The position numbers and the translations under genes are program-made. A stretch of DNA of 64,000 nt from Clostridiales bacterium (GTDB taxonomy: Bacteria > Bacillota > Clostridia > Peptostreptococcales > Acidaminobacteraceae), in contig JAEIOD010000007.1 in the NCBI GenBank assembly GCA_016342415.1, positions 124,001 to 188,000 on the forward strand. Reading direction: 5' to 3'. Within the stretch, counting starts at the first letter, position 1, and each line of letters begins with the position of its first letter. The notes under the pieces were generated by a model. It saw only the letters and a program-made list of their open reading frames with translations, made no database searches and was not told the DNA's origin. Shown here piece after piece: positions 8,207 through 17,059 of this stretch.

Positions 8207-8988
8207 TAATACACCCCCAAAGTAGCTTTTACTCTTGCTTTATAGTCAATTTTCTTAAATAATAGGTGTCCTAAAAACCAGTATAATAAGGTTAAAATAC
8301 TGAGCCCGACAAGGTAGAAAAATTTTTCTTTTGTATGACCACCGATGACCGAAAGCCTTAACAGTTTAATTGCCCATGTAGGAGATAATAAATAACTGAT
8401 GGGCTGTATGAATCTTGGCAATATTTCTACTGGAAAAACAATACCACATAGTAAAAAAATGGGGTGTTCTAAAGAGTTCATAACAAGTCTCGTATTTCTC
8501 GACAATGTAAACAAACCTGCCATAAATAGTGCTATGGCTATAAATGATAATGTCATCAGAAGAAATGCGGTTGCCAGCAAGAGCGGGGAATCAATGGTAA
8601 ATGGTTTTCTAAATACAATTAGGACAAACGTACTACTGATGATCATACTGACTAATCCCCAGAAAGTATTACCTATAATTTTACCGATAATAATATTTTT
8701 AAATCCTGCTGGTGCAACAAAGATACTTTCTAATGTGCCCATAAATCGTTCTCTATTGATATCGCTTGCAGATGAAAAACATATTGAACTCCAAAACGAG
8801 ACAATGCCACTTCCGAACAATACATAAATCAGAAATTCTTCTCCAGAACGATTTAGATACATCATGCCTAGAATCAAACCATATATTATAGGTTGTCCAA
8901 AGATACAAAACCTAAACATGCTTCTACCGAAAGATTGACTAAACTGTTGTTTCAGGCAGGCGATAATAACATTAAACTTAGACTGCAT
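8206..8988 (-). CDS. ABC-2 type exporter permease
   Basis: The 260-residue membrane protein has the ABC-2 segment SASDINRERFMGTLESIFVAPAGFKNIIIGKIIGNTFWG, parallel to that of its partner. It overlaps the ATPase gene by 11 bases and abuts the next permease. The pair probably forms the heterodimeric channel of an export system similar to daunorubicin-resistance or Nat-type exporters. Confidence 0.87.
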   Translation of the reverse strand: MQSKFNVIIACLKQQFSQSFGRSMFRFCIFGQPIIYGLILGMMYLNRSGEEFLIYVLFGSGIVSFWSSICFSSASDINRERFMGTLESIFVAPAGFKNIIIGKIIGNTFWGLVSMIISSTFVLIVFRKPFTIDSPLLLATAFLLMTLSFIAIALFMAGLFTLSRNTRLVMNSLEHPIFLLCGIVFPVEILPRFIQPISYLLSPTWAIKLLRLSVIGGHTKEKFFYLVGLSILTLLYWFLGHLLFKKIDYKARVKATLGVY

Positions 8989-9952
8989 GACTGCCTCCTA
9001 CTAATTCCACATAAACATCTTCTAAATTGACATCTTGTATTTGCATGCCCTTTACTTTTTCCTTACCATAGTCTTTTATAATCTGATTGAGTACTTGATC
9101 AATTTCATGCGTGTAGATATCAATAAAATTACTTTTTTCAATTTTATAAATCTTCTTTACCAAGTCATATGATTTTATAGAATGACACTCTGAATCGTTT
9201 AAGTTAGAAGAGGGGAATCGCAGTTTAGCAGGTTCATAGATCAAATTTCTTAAACCTGTTACATCGTCTAAGGCAATTATTGATCCTTTATCAATAATTG
9301 CAATTCGATCACAAAGTTCCTCCGCTTCAGGCATATAATGTGTTGTGAGTACAACGGTTGTTTTATTAGATGCGATTTCTCTAATAATAGTTCTTAGTTC
9401 TCTTGCACCTACTGGATCGAGTCCTATAGTGGGTTCATCTAAGAATAGGATTTCTGGTTCGTTTAACAACGCTTTTGCAATGAGCAGTCTTTGTTTCATC
9501 CCTTTTGAGAATGTTTCTATTTTCCGATCTTTTACATCTGAAAGTCCAACTCGTTCTAATACTTTAGGAATTAATTTCTTTTGTTTTTCTTTTGGTACAA
9601 GATAAAGATCAGCAAAAAAAATAAGATTTTCAATAGCGCTTAATCGCCAGTATAGATTTCTTTCTCCACCAAAAATAAAATTAATACGAGGTCTTATTTT
9701 TTTATAATCATGAACACAATCGTATCCTAAAATGGATAGAACACCAGATGAAGGTGTAAGGAGTGTGGTCATCATCTTTATTGTGGTTGTTTTACCTGCA
9801 CCATTTGGGCCTAATAATCCGAAAATTTCACCTTCGTAAATTGAAAAGTTAAGTGGTTTAACCGCTTCAACAGTTTCCTTTTTTTTACGGATAACTCCAA
9901 TAGTTGTTTGATAATTTCTTGTAACATTCTCTAGTTTTAGTACTTCTTTCAT
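8978..9952 (-). CDS. ABC exporter ATPase, DrrA/NatA type
   Basis: This 324-residue ATPase has Walker A GLLGPNGAGKTTTIK near residue 46, signature FSKGMKQRLLIAKALL, Walker B EILFLDEPTIGLDP and the H-loop TTHYMPEAEEL. About 90 residues follow the nucleotide-binding domain, as in DrrA-type proteins. The start at 9952 has a GGAGG site and lies just downstream of two tandem palindromes that overlap the promoter, so the operon is probably repressible. Confidence 0.93.
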   Translation of the reverse strand: MKEVLKLENVTRNYQTTIGVIRKKKETVEAVKPLNFSIYEGEIFGLLGPNGAGKTTTIKMMTTLLTPSSGVLSILGYDCVHDYKKIRPRINFIFGGERNLYWRLSAIENLIFFADLYLVPKEKQKKLIPKVLERVGLSDVKDRKIETFSKGMKQRLLIAKALLNEPEILFLDEPTIGLDPVGARELRTIIREIASNKTTVVLTTHYMPEAEELCDRIAIIDKGSIIALDDVTGLRNLIYEPAKLRFPSSNLNDSECHSIKSYDLVKKIYKIEKSNFIDIYTHEIDQVLNQIIKDYGKEKVKGMQIQDVNLEDVYVELVGGSHAV

Positions 9953-9965
9953 TCATTCCTCCTAG

Positions 9966-10024
9966 TTAGATACACATCTAATTAGATGTACGTCTAATTT
10001 ATCTCGAATAACTTATTTTGTCAA
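9966..10024 (-). promoter_or_regulatory. Promoter with two tandem palindromic operators
   Basis: On the minus strand TTGACA (10024-10019), a 17-bp spacer and TAAATT (10001-9996) make a good sigma-A promoter. Immediately downstream are two directly abutting 16-bp dyads, TTAGATGTACGTCTAA (9982-9997) and TTAGATACACATCTAA (9966-9981). They cover the start point and reach the ribosome site of the ATPase gene. Placement is that of a repressor operator; the ArsR-like neighbour is the obvious candidate. Confidence 0.75.
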
Positions 10025-10030
10025 TATAAA

Positions 10031-10050
10031 AACACCATTTTCATGGTGTT
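10031..10050 (-). terminator. Terminator of the long ArsR-like gene
   Basis: AACACCAT and ATGGTGTT form an 8-bp stem with a 4-base loop that overlaps the stop codon; T-rich sequence follows on the minus strand. Confidence 0.85.
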
Positions 10051-11029
10051 AGTTTTTTTTGATATATTTTGATAATAAGCTTATTAGCTTATCAAATTGC
10101 CTTTGGTTGGTAGAGTAATATTTTGTATTCTTGTCTCTTTCAATATGGATTAAACCTTCTTTTCTTAAGACGTCCAAATGATGTGAAACCGTTGCAGTTG
10201 TAAGAGATAAAGTTTCAGCGATTTCCTTACCAAACATCGGATTTGCATAGATCATCCTGAGAATTGAAAGTCTTGTAGGATCAGAAATTAGTTTGATACC
10301 ATTTTTGATTTCGTTTAATTGCTCCTCATCGGTCTTATCACGATCGTATAAACTGAGCAACATGATATTTCGGGTTTGATCCATGAGTCTCAGTTTGTAG
10401 GGATAAAGCATATAACTATAAAGAAATTCGTATTCAGACCAATCTGCAATATTATAAAAGCTTTTACCCATTAGACTTTGTGAGTAACTCAGTGGATGTC
10501 TGTTTTCAAGTACGTTTATCGTATCAGCGTATCTTTTTTTGATATCTGTTAGTATGTTCAAATTAAAGAGATTCCTGAAATCTGCATGATAAAAGATAGA
10601 TTCCGCTAATATAACGATCTCATCAAACAGAGTTTTCGGATTTTCAAAGTAAGTCTGAAATAATTTTATATTATTTAAAGACATCCTTTGAATATGTTGT
10701 TTCAAGTTCTTATTCTTTTCAGTGATTGTTTCTCTAGAGTAGAGTCCACTTAGAAGATAATACTGTAAATCAAGTATTGTACATTTCTGATAGTTTTTTT
10801 TAAAGGTTTGAAATTCATGTCTTTCATGATTGTCTATGAACATCTCAAATATTGAAAATTGAAGACTTGGTTCAGTCTTTAAGTATTGAACAGCGCTATT
10901 TGATTTGATTTGACTATACAGTGATTCTGGTAAGATATCCTTTTTACTGATCTCAGATAAATAGCAGTGTATGACAGCAAAAGATTCAAAAATCATACTA
11001 TGTTTTGTGTAAGTATTATGTGTATTCAT
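10049..11029 (-). CDS. Long ArsR-type regulator with N-terminal sensor region
   Basis: The 326-residue protein has a C-terminal winged helix (about residues 240-326): ISDPTRLSILRMIYANPMFGKEIAETLSLTTATVSHHLDVLRKEGLIHI. The first 230 residues are helical, unlike any short ArsR, and resemble the DUF5937-like sensor regions seen in some longer ArsR relatives. It lies directly upstream of, and in line with, the ABC exporter operon but has its own terminator. It probably controls that exporter through the palindromes at 9966-9997. The ligand is unknown. Confidence 0.82.
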   Translation of the reverse strand: MNTHNTYTKHSMIFESFAVIHCYLSEISKKDILPESLYSQIKSNSAVQYLKTEPSLQFSIFEMFIDNHERHEFQTFKKNYQKCTILDLQYYLLSGLYSRETITEKNKNLKQHIQRMSLNNIKLFQTYFENPKTLFDEIVILAESIFYHADFRNLFNLNILTDIKKRYADTINVLENRHPLSYSQSLMGKSFYNIADWSEYEFLYSYMLYPYKLRLMDQTRNIMLLSLYDRDKTDEEQLNEIKNGIKLISDPTRLSILRMIYANPMFGKEIAETLSLTTATVSHHLDVLRKEGLIHIERDKNTKYYSTNQRQFDKLISLLSKYIKKN

Positions 11030-11115
11030 AGAGCCTCCTTATAAAATGTATTATAGCCACAAACCCTGCAAGTTGCAAATCTTATGTTAGAATAAAGTAA
11101 TGAAAGTGAGGTTGT

Positions 11116-11919
11116 ATGGATTTGAAATTAATTAAAAAAGAAAAAACTGGATATCTATATAATTATGGTGATGATAAAATTCTAAAACTTTTTCATGAAG
11201 AAGTTTCTGAAGATGAAATGCAAAATGAATATAAAGCAGTCAAACTTGCCAATAAAATAGAATATTTATCACCAAGAGCTCATGAGATGATAACACTTGG
11301 AGCTCAAAGTGGTATTGTTTTTGAGGATGTTGAGAGTCTATCTTTAAAACAATATTTTCTTAAACATATTTCACGTGTCAGGTTTATTTCAAAAATTTTT
11401 TCAGGGCTTCATATTAAACTCCATTCATTAGAAAGTGATGAACTTATTAATCAGGTGACTTATTTTGAAAAAGAGCTTCATAAAATAACAGTATTATCAG
11501 AAGAAATAAAAGAAGTATTAATTGATTATATGAAAACATTGCCACGAGAATCTCGTTTATGTCATGGACACTTTGATTTGAGTCAAATTATGATTGACAA
11601 AACATGGCAAGTAACGAATTTTTCATATGCTTATCAAGGCAATCCATGTAGCGATGTACAAAAAACACACCTCCTTTTATTATCACCCAATAGAAATAAG
11701 GATATAACATTTATTCAAAGATGTCTTTTAGCTACTTGTTCCAAATGGTTCAATAGAATGTACTTGCAGTATTATTTAAGACAAACGAGTTATAGCAAAA
11801 AACAAGTTAAAGCTTGGAAAGTGATTGTTGCTGCGATTCAACTAAATGAAATGATTCAGTGTGAAAAATCATGGTTGTTGAGCATTGTATTTTCTGAAAT
11901 GAAACGTCTTAAACTATAG
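11116..11919 (+). CDS. APH/choline-kinase-fold protein with altered catalytic motifs
   Basis: The 267-residue protein has the layout of aminoglycoside-phosphotransferase family kinases. The Brenner-type loop reads LCHGHFDLSQIMI (about residues 149-161), and the metal-binding motif reads VTNFSYAYQGNPCSDVQKTHLLL. Active relatives normally have HGDxxxxN and an aspartate (IDW/IDF) in the second motif. Here the first aspartate is shifted or lost, the asparagine is glutamine, and the second aspartate is asparagine. It is probably a catalytically dead or strongly altered kinase. It is divergent from the regulator gene. Confidence 0.7.
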   Translation: MDLKLIKKEKTGYLYNYGDDKILKLFHEEVSEDEMQNEYKAVKLANKIEYLSPRAHEMITLGAQSGIVFEDVESLSLKQYFLKHISRVRFISKIFSGLHIKLHSLESDELINQVTYFEKELHKITVLSEEIKEVLIDYMKTLPRESRLCHGHFDLSQIMIDKTWQVTNFSYAYQGNPCSDVQKTHLLLLSPNRNKDITFIQRCLLATCSKWFNRMYLQYYLRQTSYSKKQVKAWKVIVAAIQLNEMIQCEKSWLLSIVFSEMKRLKL

Positions 11920-11984
11920 GCTTAATGCTTAAAAAGTATAAAATGTGGTATAAATACCAAAAGGGATAAAAAGAGGAGGTTTAT

Positions 11985-14531
11985 ATGGCTAGCAAAAAGA
12001 GAGTTGTAATTTTCTTTGTTAGTTTTATTTGTTTGATTTATTTATATGGTATTTTAAATAGTTTTACTTATCAAAATACTTTAAGTAATACTCAATCCAT
12101 AAATCTTGATAAATCTTCTTTTTTAGTCGTTAATTATCCTGAACTTACGATTGAAAATAGGGAACTTAATCTTGGAGAAAGTCAGATTTATCTGTACAAG
12201 TATGGTTTTTCTAAAGATGATTTAAAAGACTTAAACTTATCAGTGCAACACAATGAAAATATCTATCTTATGATTGAAAAACCAGATGCCAATTATTTTG
12301 AAGTTCAACTTAACAATCAAAATATTGGTAGATTTGGTGAATTTGACGGTAACTCAAACATATGGAACGGTACCTTCTTTATTAGATTTAACGAAAATAT
12401 CATTGAAGACGAGAATGTATTAACAATCTTAGAAAAATCAAGTTATATGACTGGTGTTGCTGGCGATATCAGATTTCTGAATGATGACGATTATCATCGT
12501 ATGCAACAAAAAATTGAGTATGGTTTTGATTTGATTAAATCCGCGATAATTATAGCTTTTTTGGTAGCAATAATTATTGGTATTGTAGTGATGGCTTGGT
12601 ATAAGGAATTATATAATATCAGAGTCTATCTATATTTTTTTATTTCAATAGTAGCAATTGGCATCAGTTTGTTTGATTTTAGTGTGACGCAATCTCTTCC
12701 GATGGATTATCTATTGTTTAAAAAGATTATTATTGTTTCCTATCATGTAACCACTACATTTGCAACACTTGCAGTCGCTTCGTTATTCAATTCAAAACAT
12801 AAAATAAATATTGGGATGATTGGTCTGATATTGGTGCTTATTAAGGCTTTTTCAACAACTAATATGATAGAGTGGAGAAATGCATATACAATATTAAACT
12901 TGTTTTTGGTTGCTTCAATAGTTCAATTATTATTTTATTTATTCATTTACAGAAAACGTGCACCAATTAGATCTTTTGTTTTAACGATAGGCTTTTCATT
13001 AGGAGCCATTACTGTTATCAAACTTATATATATTACAAATTTAGCACTTGAAAGTACAATGCTTATTGATTTGTCGATTTTGGTCATTATCTATGCCGCT
13101 GTGGTTTTATTTGTGTTTTATATAGAATTGCTTCAAATGGTAGATAATTATGATTTGTCAGGTAATGAACTCCAATCTATGAGTTTGCAAGGATCATTTA
13201 CAATTGATAAAACATTACATGTGGTTGGGTCTTATACCAATTCATGTAATACTATTTTTGATCAACTGATTGTAGGACAAAAGTTGACGACATTAATGTA
13301 TGATGAAAATGAAAGAGAATTTATAAGAGATATCTTAGAGAGTATATTCGATATAAAAAATGATTTCAAAGAAGGATTTATAGATCTATTGCCTAATGAA
13401 ATTGCATTAAACGAAAAAAAATACAAAGTATATTACCAGTACCTTGAAAGAACCAGCAATTTCTTGAAAATTACATTAAGTGATGTGACAAAGAGTACAA
13501 ACTTGAAATCGAAGTTAGAAGAAAAAAAATGGGAACAAAGATTTTTAATCAATGCTTTAAAGTCTAAACAAGAAGTGAGCTTTTTTATAAATAAGGCGGA
13601 AAGTTTTTTTAGAGATTTAAGAAACGAAGGATTTACAATTGATAATCAAAGGTATCTGCATATTTTAAAAGGTAATTTGGGACAATTTGGATTTGTACAT
13701 TTCGAGAGGACTGTTCATGAAGTAGAAACGAGTTTAGAATCAGACTCATATGATACTTCAGAATTGGTTACAGTTTTGGAACAAGGATTAAATCAGGCCG
13801 TTGCTTATTTGGAACAATATATTGGTAAAGATTATTTTACCGACAGTTATCAAGAAGTTACAATCCAAAGATCATTAATAGATAAATTAGAATCATCATA
13901 CTTATCTTTGGGAAATATGGATACTGAAGTCTTAAAACAAATTCGGCATCTTAGAAATATTGATATAAAAAAAATGCTTTCGAGGTATAAGGATTATATA
14001 GCACGTATGGCTGAAGAGTTAGATAAAGCAGTTTTACCGTTTCACATACAAGGTGAATCTGTATTTGTTGAACCCAGTAAAACAGAAGAACTGATGATGG
14101 TCCTTGTTGGTATATTTAGAAACTCCTTGATACACGGTATAGAATCTCCTGAGGACAGAATCGATTTTGGTAAAGATTCTTATGGTCTTATAACATGTCA
14201 AGTTAAAACAGATCACGAGAATCTAGTACTGAATATTAGAGATGATGGTTCGGGTGTTGATACAGAAAGTGTTTTAAAACAGGCGATTAATGCTGGTATG
14301 CTCACTGAAGTAGAAGGTCAACAGTTAAGCCGTTCTGAAATATTAAAGTTAATCTTTACAAATAGACTGTCGACAGAAGAATTTTCGAATATTCTAGCAG
14401 GTCGAGGTGTTGGTTTATCCGCTGTAGTTGACGTGGTCAATAAACTGGATGGTCAGATAGATATTATATCTGAAGAGAGAATAGGAACTGAATTTATAAT
14501 TAGTATACCACTTTCAAAGTTAATCGATTAG
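11985..14531 (+). CDS. Membrane histidine kinase with 7TM, Hpt and CheA-like ATPase domains
   Basis: The 848-residue protein starts with a membrane helix (about 7-25) and an extracytoplasmic domain to about 180. A block of about seven helices (185-395) resembles 7TMR-DISM receptors. A PAS-like cytoplasmic region follows (about 400-520), then an Hpt-type helix bundle with LHILKGNLGQFGF (His559), and a CheA-P4-like ATPase with FRNSLIHGIESPEDR, DDGSGVD and GRGVGLSAV. Unlike CheA there is no CheW-like P5 domain. The next gene, 10 bases away, is its CheY-like partner. The signal is unknown; 7TM-DISM proteins often sense carbohydrates. Confidence 0.85.
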   Translation: MASKKRVVIFFVSFICLIYLYGILNSFTYQNTLSNTQSINLDKSSFLVVNYPELTIENRELNLGESQIYLYKYGFSKDDLKDLNLSVQHNENIYLMIEKPDANYFEVQLNNQNIGRFGEFDGNSNIWNGTFFIRFNENIIEDENVLTILEKSSYMTGVAGDIRFLNDDDYHRMQQKIEYGFDLIKSAIIIAFLVAIIIGIVVMAWYKELYNIRVYLYFFISIVAIGISLFDFSVTQSLPMDYLLFKKIIIVSYHVTTTFATLAVASLFNSKHKINIGMIGLILVLIKAFSTTNMIEWRNAYTILNLFLVASIVQLLFYLFIYRKRAPIRSFVLTIGFSLGAITVIKLIYITNLALESTMLIDLSILVIIYAAVVLFVFYIELLQMVDNYDLSGNELQSMSLQGSFTIDKTLHVVGSYTNSCNTIFDQLIVGQKLTTLMYDENEREFIRDILESIFDIKNDFKEGFIDLLPNEIALNEKKYKVYYQYLERTSNFLKITLSDVTKSTNLKSKLEEKKWEQRFLINALKSKQEVSFFINKAESFFRDLRNEGFTIDNQRYLHILKGNLGQFGFVHFERTVHEVETSLESDSYDTSELVTVLEQGLNQAVAYLEQYIGKDYFTDSYQEVTIQRSLIDKLESSYLSLGNMDTEVLKQIRHLRNIDIKKMLSRYKDYIARMAEELDKAVLPFHIQGESVFVEPSKTEELMMVLVGIFRNSLIHGIESPEDRIDFGKDSYGLITCQVKTDHENLVLNIRDDGSGVDTESVLKQAINAGMLTEVEGQQLSRSEILKLIFTNRLSTEEFSNILAGRGVGLSAVVDVVNKLDGQIDIISEERIGTEFIISIPLSKLID

Positions 14532-14541
14532 GAGATAGTAT

Positions 14542-14901
14542 ATGGCAACTGTAATGGTAGTAGATGATTCTACGTATTTTAGACTTAAACTTAAAATGGT
14601 ATTAGAGAGTTTGGGTCATCAAGTGATTGGTGAAGCAACTGATGGTAAAAAAGCAGCTCTACTTTATGAAAAAATAAAACCGGATTTAGTGACTATGGAT
14701 ATCAGTATGCCAAATGTAAATGGCATTGAAGGTGTTCAACTTATAATGGAAAAATATCCTGATGCAGTAATCATCATGGTGAGTGCCATGGGACAAAAAC
14801 ATCATGTACTTGAGGCTATGAAGTTGGGAGCAAAACATTTTATATTAAAACCGATGCATGAGGAAACGGTAAAAAAGGTATTGGATAAAGTATTGTATTA
14901 A
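14542..14901 (+). CDS. Single-domain CheY-like response regulator
   Basis: The 119-residue receiver domain has the acidic pair D8-D9, the phospho-acceptor D53 in LVTMDISMP, S81 in MVSAMG and K103 in ILKPM. There is no output domain. It is co-transcribed with the membrane kinase and probably receives phosphate from its Hpt domain, then acts through protein contacts, as CheY does on motors or other targets. Confidence 0.93.
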   Translation: MATVMVVDDSTYFRLKLKMVLESLGHQVIGEATDGKKAALLYEKIKPDLVTMDISMPNVNGIEGVQLIMEKYPDAVIIMVSAMGQKHHVLEAMKLGAKHFILKPMHEETVKKVLDKVLY

Positions 14902-14907
14902 AGATAG

Positions 14908-14930
14908 AACCAGTCATAGGCTGGTTTTTT
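14908..14930 (+). terminator. Terminator of the kinase/CheY operon
   Basis: AACCAG pairs with CTGGTT across a seven-base loop, followed by TTTTGTTTG. Confidence 0.8.
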
Positions 14931-15055
14931 GTTTGTTTTGAACCAACTTATCAAGGATTCATTTTGTTGATTCATGCGATGGAAAAGATAAGATATTCCT
15001 ATTGGTATCTTGACCCACTCTCATGGATAATAGTAACTGAATATAGGAGGTTATG

Positions 15056-16210
15056 ATGACGATAAAAAAAGAATTACCAGAGATATTTGAAGAGTTTTCA
15101 GAAGCAAGAAGGAATGGTTTTATTGCTGCAAAAAAATTCAAAGAACAAAACAGACCTATGATAGGCACTTTCTGTACTTTTATGCCACAGGAGTTACCTT
15201 TATCAATTGGTGCTGCAACCGTGTCACTTTGTGCGACTTCTGACGAGCCGATTGCAGAAGCAGAAAAAGATTTGCCAAGAAACCTTTGCCCATTGATTAA
15301 ATCAAGTTACGGTTTCGGAAAAACGGATAAATGTCCATATTTCTATTTTAGTGATTTAGTAGTCGGCGAAACAACTTGTGATGGTAAAAGGAAGATGTTT
15401 GAATTGATGGGTGACTATAAACCTGTTCATGTCATGCAACTGCCACATAATCCGGTTCAAGATTTGGCTCATGAGATGTGGAAAGGTGAAATCATAAAGT
15501 TAAAAGAACTGTTAGAAAGTCAGTTTGATACGACGATTACAACTGAAAAAATCAGAGAAGCCATTGTATTAAAAAATAAAGAAAGAAAAGCTTTAAAAGA
15601 ATTTTATGCATTAGGAAAATTAAATCCTCCAGCACTTAGTGGGATGGATATTTTAAAAGTATTGTATGGTACAACATTTAAATTTGAGAAAGAAGACACC
15701 ATAAGAGAATTAACAGACTTGACTAAAAAAGTCGTAGCAGAGTATGAAGCTGGACAAGTATTGGATGTTAAACCAAGAATATTAATTACAGGATGTCCAA
15801 TTGGCGGTGTGACAGAAAAAGTAGTTAAAGCGATTGAAGACAATGGTGCGACGGTTGTATTTTATGAGAACTGCATGGGTGCTAAAGCTGTTGAAGATTT
15901 AGTAGATGAAAATAATGATGATGTATTTGATGCATTAGCAGAGAAATATCTGAAAATCGGATGTTCTTGTATGTCTCCTAATGATCAGCGTTTTAACTTA
16001 TTAGACCGTGCAATTGATGAGTATCATGTTGATGCAGTAGTCGAAGTTGTGTTACAAGCATGTCATACTTATGCTATTGAGACCACAAACATCAAGCGTT
16101 TTGTAAATGATAAGAAAAACAAACCTTATATAAGTGTTGAAACTGATTATTCGACTTCTGATGTTGGACAACTTAACACTAGAATGGCAGCATTTATTGA
16201 GATGTTGTAA
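15056..16210 (+). CDS. Double-cubane-cluster-type anaerobic reductase (2-hydroxyacyl-CoA dehydratase fold)
   Basis: The protein has about 384 residues and belongs to the HgdB/FldB superfamily. The second ATG (15056) is five bases from AGGAGG and is preferred to 15053. Cysteines lie in GTFCTF, NLCPLIKSSYGF, DKCPYFYFSDLVVGETTCDGK and IGCSCM, a layout of the single-subunit double-cubane proteins rather than of a two-subunit dehydratase. These enzymes use ATP-driven electron transfer from their activase to reduce difficult small substrates. The physiological substrate is not known. Its stop overlaps the activase start (TAATG). Confidence 0.85.
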   Translation: MTIKKELPEIFEEFSEARRNGFIAAKKFKEQNRPMIGTFCTFMPQELPLSIGAATVSLCATSDEPIAEAEKDLPRNLCPLIKSSYGFGKTDKCPYFYFSDLVVGETTCDGKRKMFELMGDYKPVHVMQLPHNPVQDLAHEMWKGEIIKLKELLESQFDTTITTEKIREAIVLKNKERKALKEFYALGKLNPPALSGMDILKVLYGTTFKFEKEDTIRELTDLTKKVVAEYEAGQVLDVKPRILITGCPIGGVTEKVVKAIEDNGATVVFYENCMGAKAVEDLVDENNDDVFDALAEKYLKIGCSCMSPNDQRFNLLDRAIDEYHVDAVVEVVLQACHTYAIETTNIKRFVNDKKNKPYISVETDYSTSDVGQLNTRMAAFIEML

Positions 16211-16959
16211 TGTATAGTATTGGTATAGATTCGGGATCTGCAACAACTAAAGGTGTGTTGTTTGATGGTATTGATATAATTGAAAAAGTAATTGTTGCGA
16301 CGGGTGTCAATCCTAGACGTACTATGGAAGATGTGTACAAAAAATTGTATAGGGAACAGGCTTACACCGTGACGACGGGTTATGGCCGAGCGTTATTAAA
16401 AGCTTCTAACAAACAAATTACTGAGATTACATGCCATGGAAAAGGTGCTGCTTTTCTGGATGATGAAATATCGGCGGTTGTTGATATTGGCGGTCAGGAC
16501 AGTAAAGTCATTTTACTAGATAGAGACTTGAATATAAAAGATTTTTTAATGAATGATAAATGTGCAGCTGGTACAGGGAGATTTGTTGAAGTGATTATGA
16601 GACTTTTACAAGAGGATCTCAGTGACTTGGATCGGTATGTGATTGATGCTGAAGCTATCAAGATTAGTAGTATGTGTACAGTATTTGCTGAAAGTGAAGT
16701 GGTCAGTTTATTGGCACAGGACGTTTCCGGTCCATCTATTGCTAAGGGTGTTATTGAGTCAATTGCTCAAAGAACAGCCAGTTTTGCTAAACGGTTACCA
16801 CTTGAAGGCAAAATATTTTTTAGTGGTGGTTTGGCACAACTTGATTCGATGAAAGATGCTATTGAGAAAAGTATGGAGTTAGAAATTGTAACACATAAAG
16901 ACGCCCAATATGTTGGTGCCATAGGTGCTGCAGTTATAGGCTTTCAGAAGAATACTTAG
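16210..16959 (+). CDS. Acyl-CoA dehydratase activase-type ATPase
   Basis: The 249-residue ASKHA-fold ATPase begins with the phosphate-binding GIDSGSATTKGVL. It has DIGGQDSKVI in the second phosphate loop and cluster cysteines in NDKCAAGTGRF and SSMCTVFAESEVVSL. In HgdC/BadF-type activases the two subunits share one [4Fe-4S] cluster through these cysteines. It is coupled to the reductase gene by a one-base overlap and supplies electrons to it at the cost of ATP. Confidence 0.93.
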   Translation: MYSIGIDSGSATTKGVLFDGIDIIEKVIVATGVNPRRTMEDVYKKLYREQAYTVTTGYGRALLKASNKQITEITCHGKGAAFLDDEISAVVDIGGQDSKVILLDRDLNIKDFLMNDKCAAGTGRFVEVIMRLLQEDLSDLDRYVIDAEAIKISSMCTVFAESEVVSLLAQDVSGPSIAKGVIESIAQRTASFAKRLPLEGKIFFSGGLAQLDSMKDAIEKSMELEIVTHKDAQYVGAIGAAVIGFQKNT

Positions 16960-16980
16960 GCAATTGTCTAAGTATTTTTT
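16951..16980 (+). terminator. Terminator after the activase gene
   Basis: AATACTTAG (16951-16959) and CTAAGTATT (16968-16976) form a 9-bp stem containing the stop codon, followed by T4. Confidence 0.88.
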
Positions 16981-17059
16981 GTAGTTAAATTTCATATTAG
17001 TCCATTTAAATAGCTTAAAATGATATAATTGGAGAATAATAAATAATTGGAGGTATGAC

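Noticed and set aside
10049..11029. Transposase or recombinase for the cassette array
   Set aside because: The C-terminal HTH is plainly ArsR-type, and the rest has no catalytic motif of recombinases.
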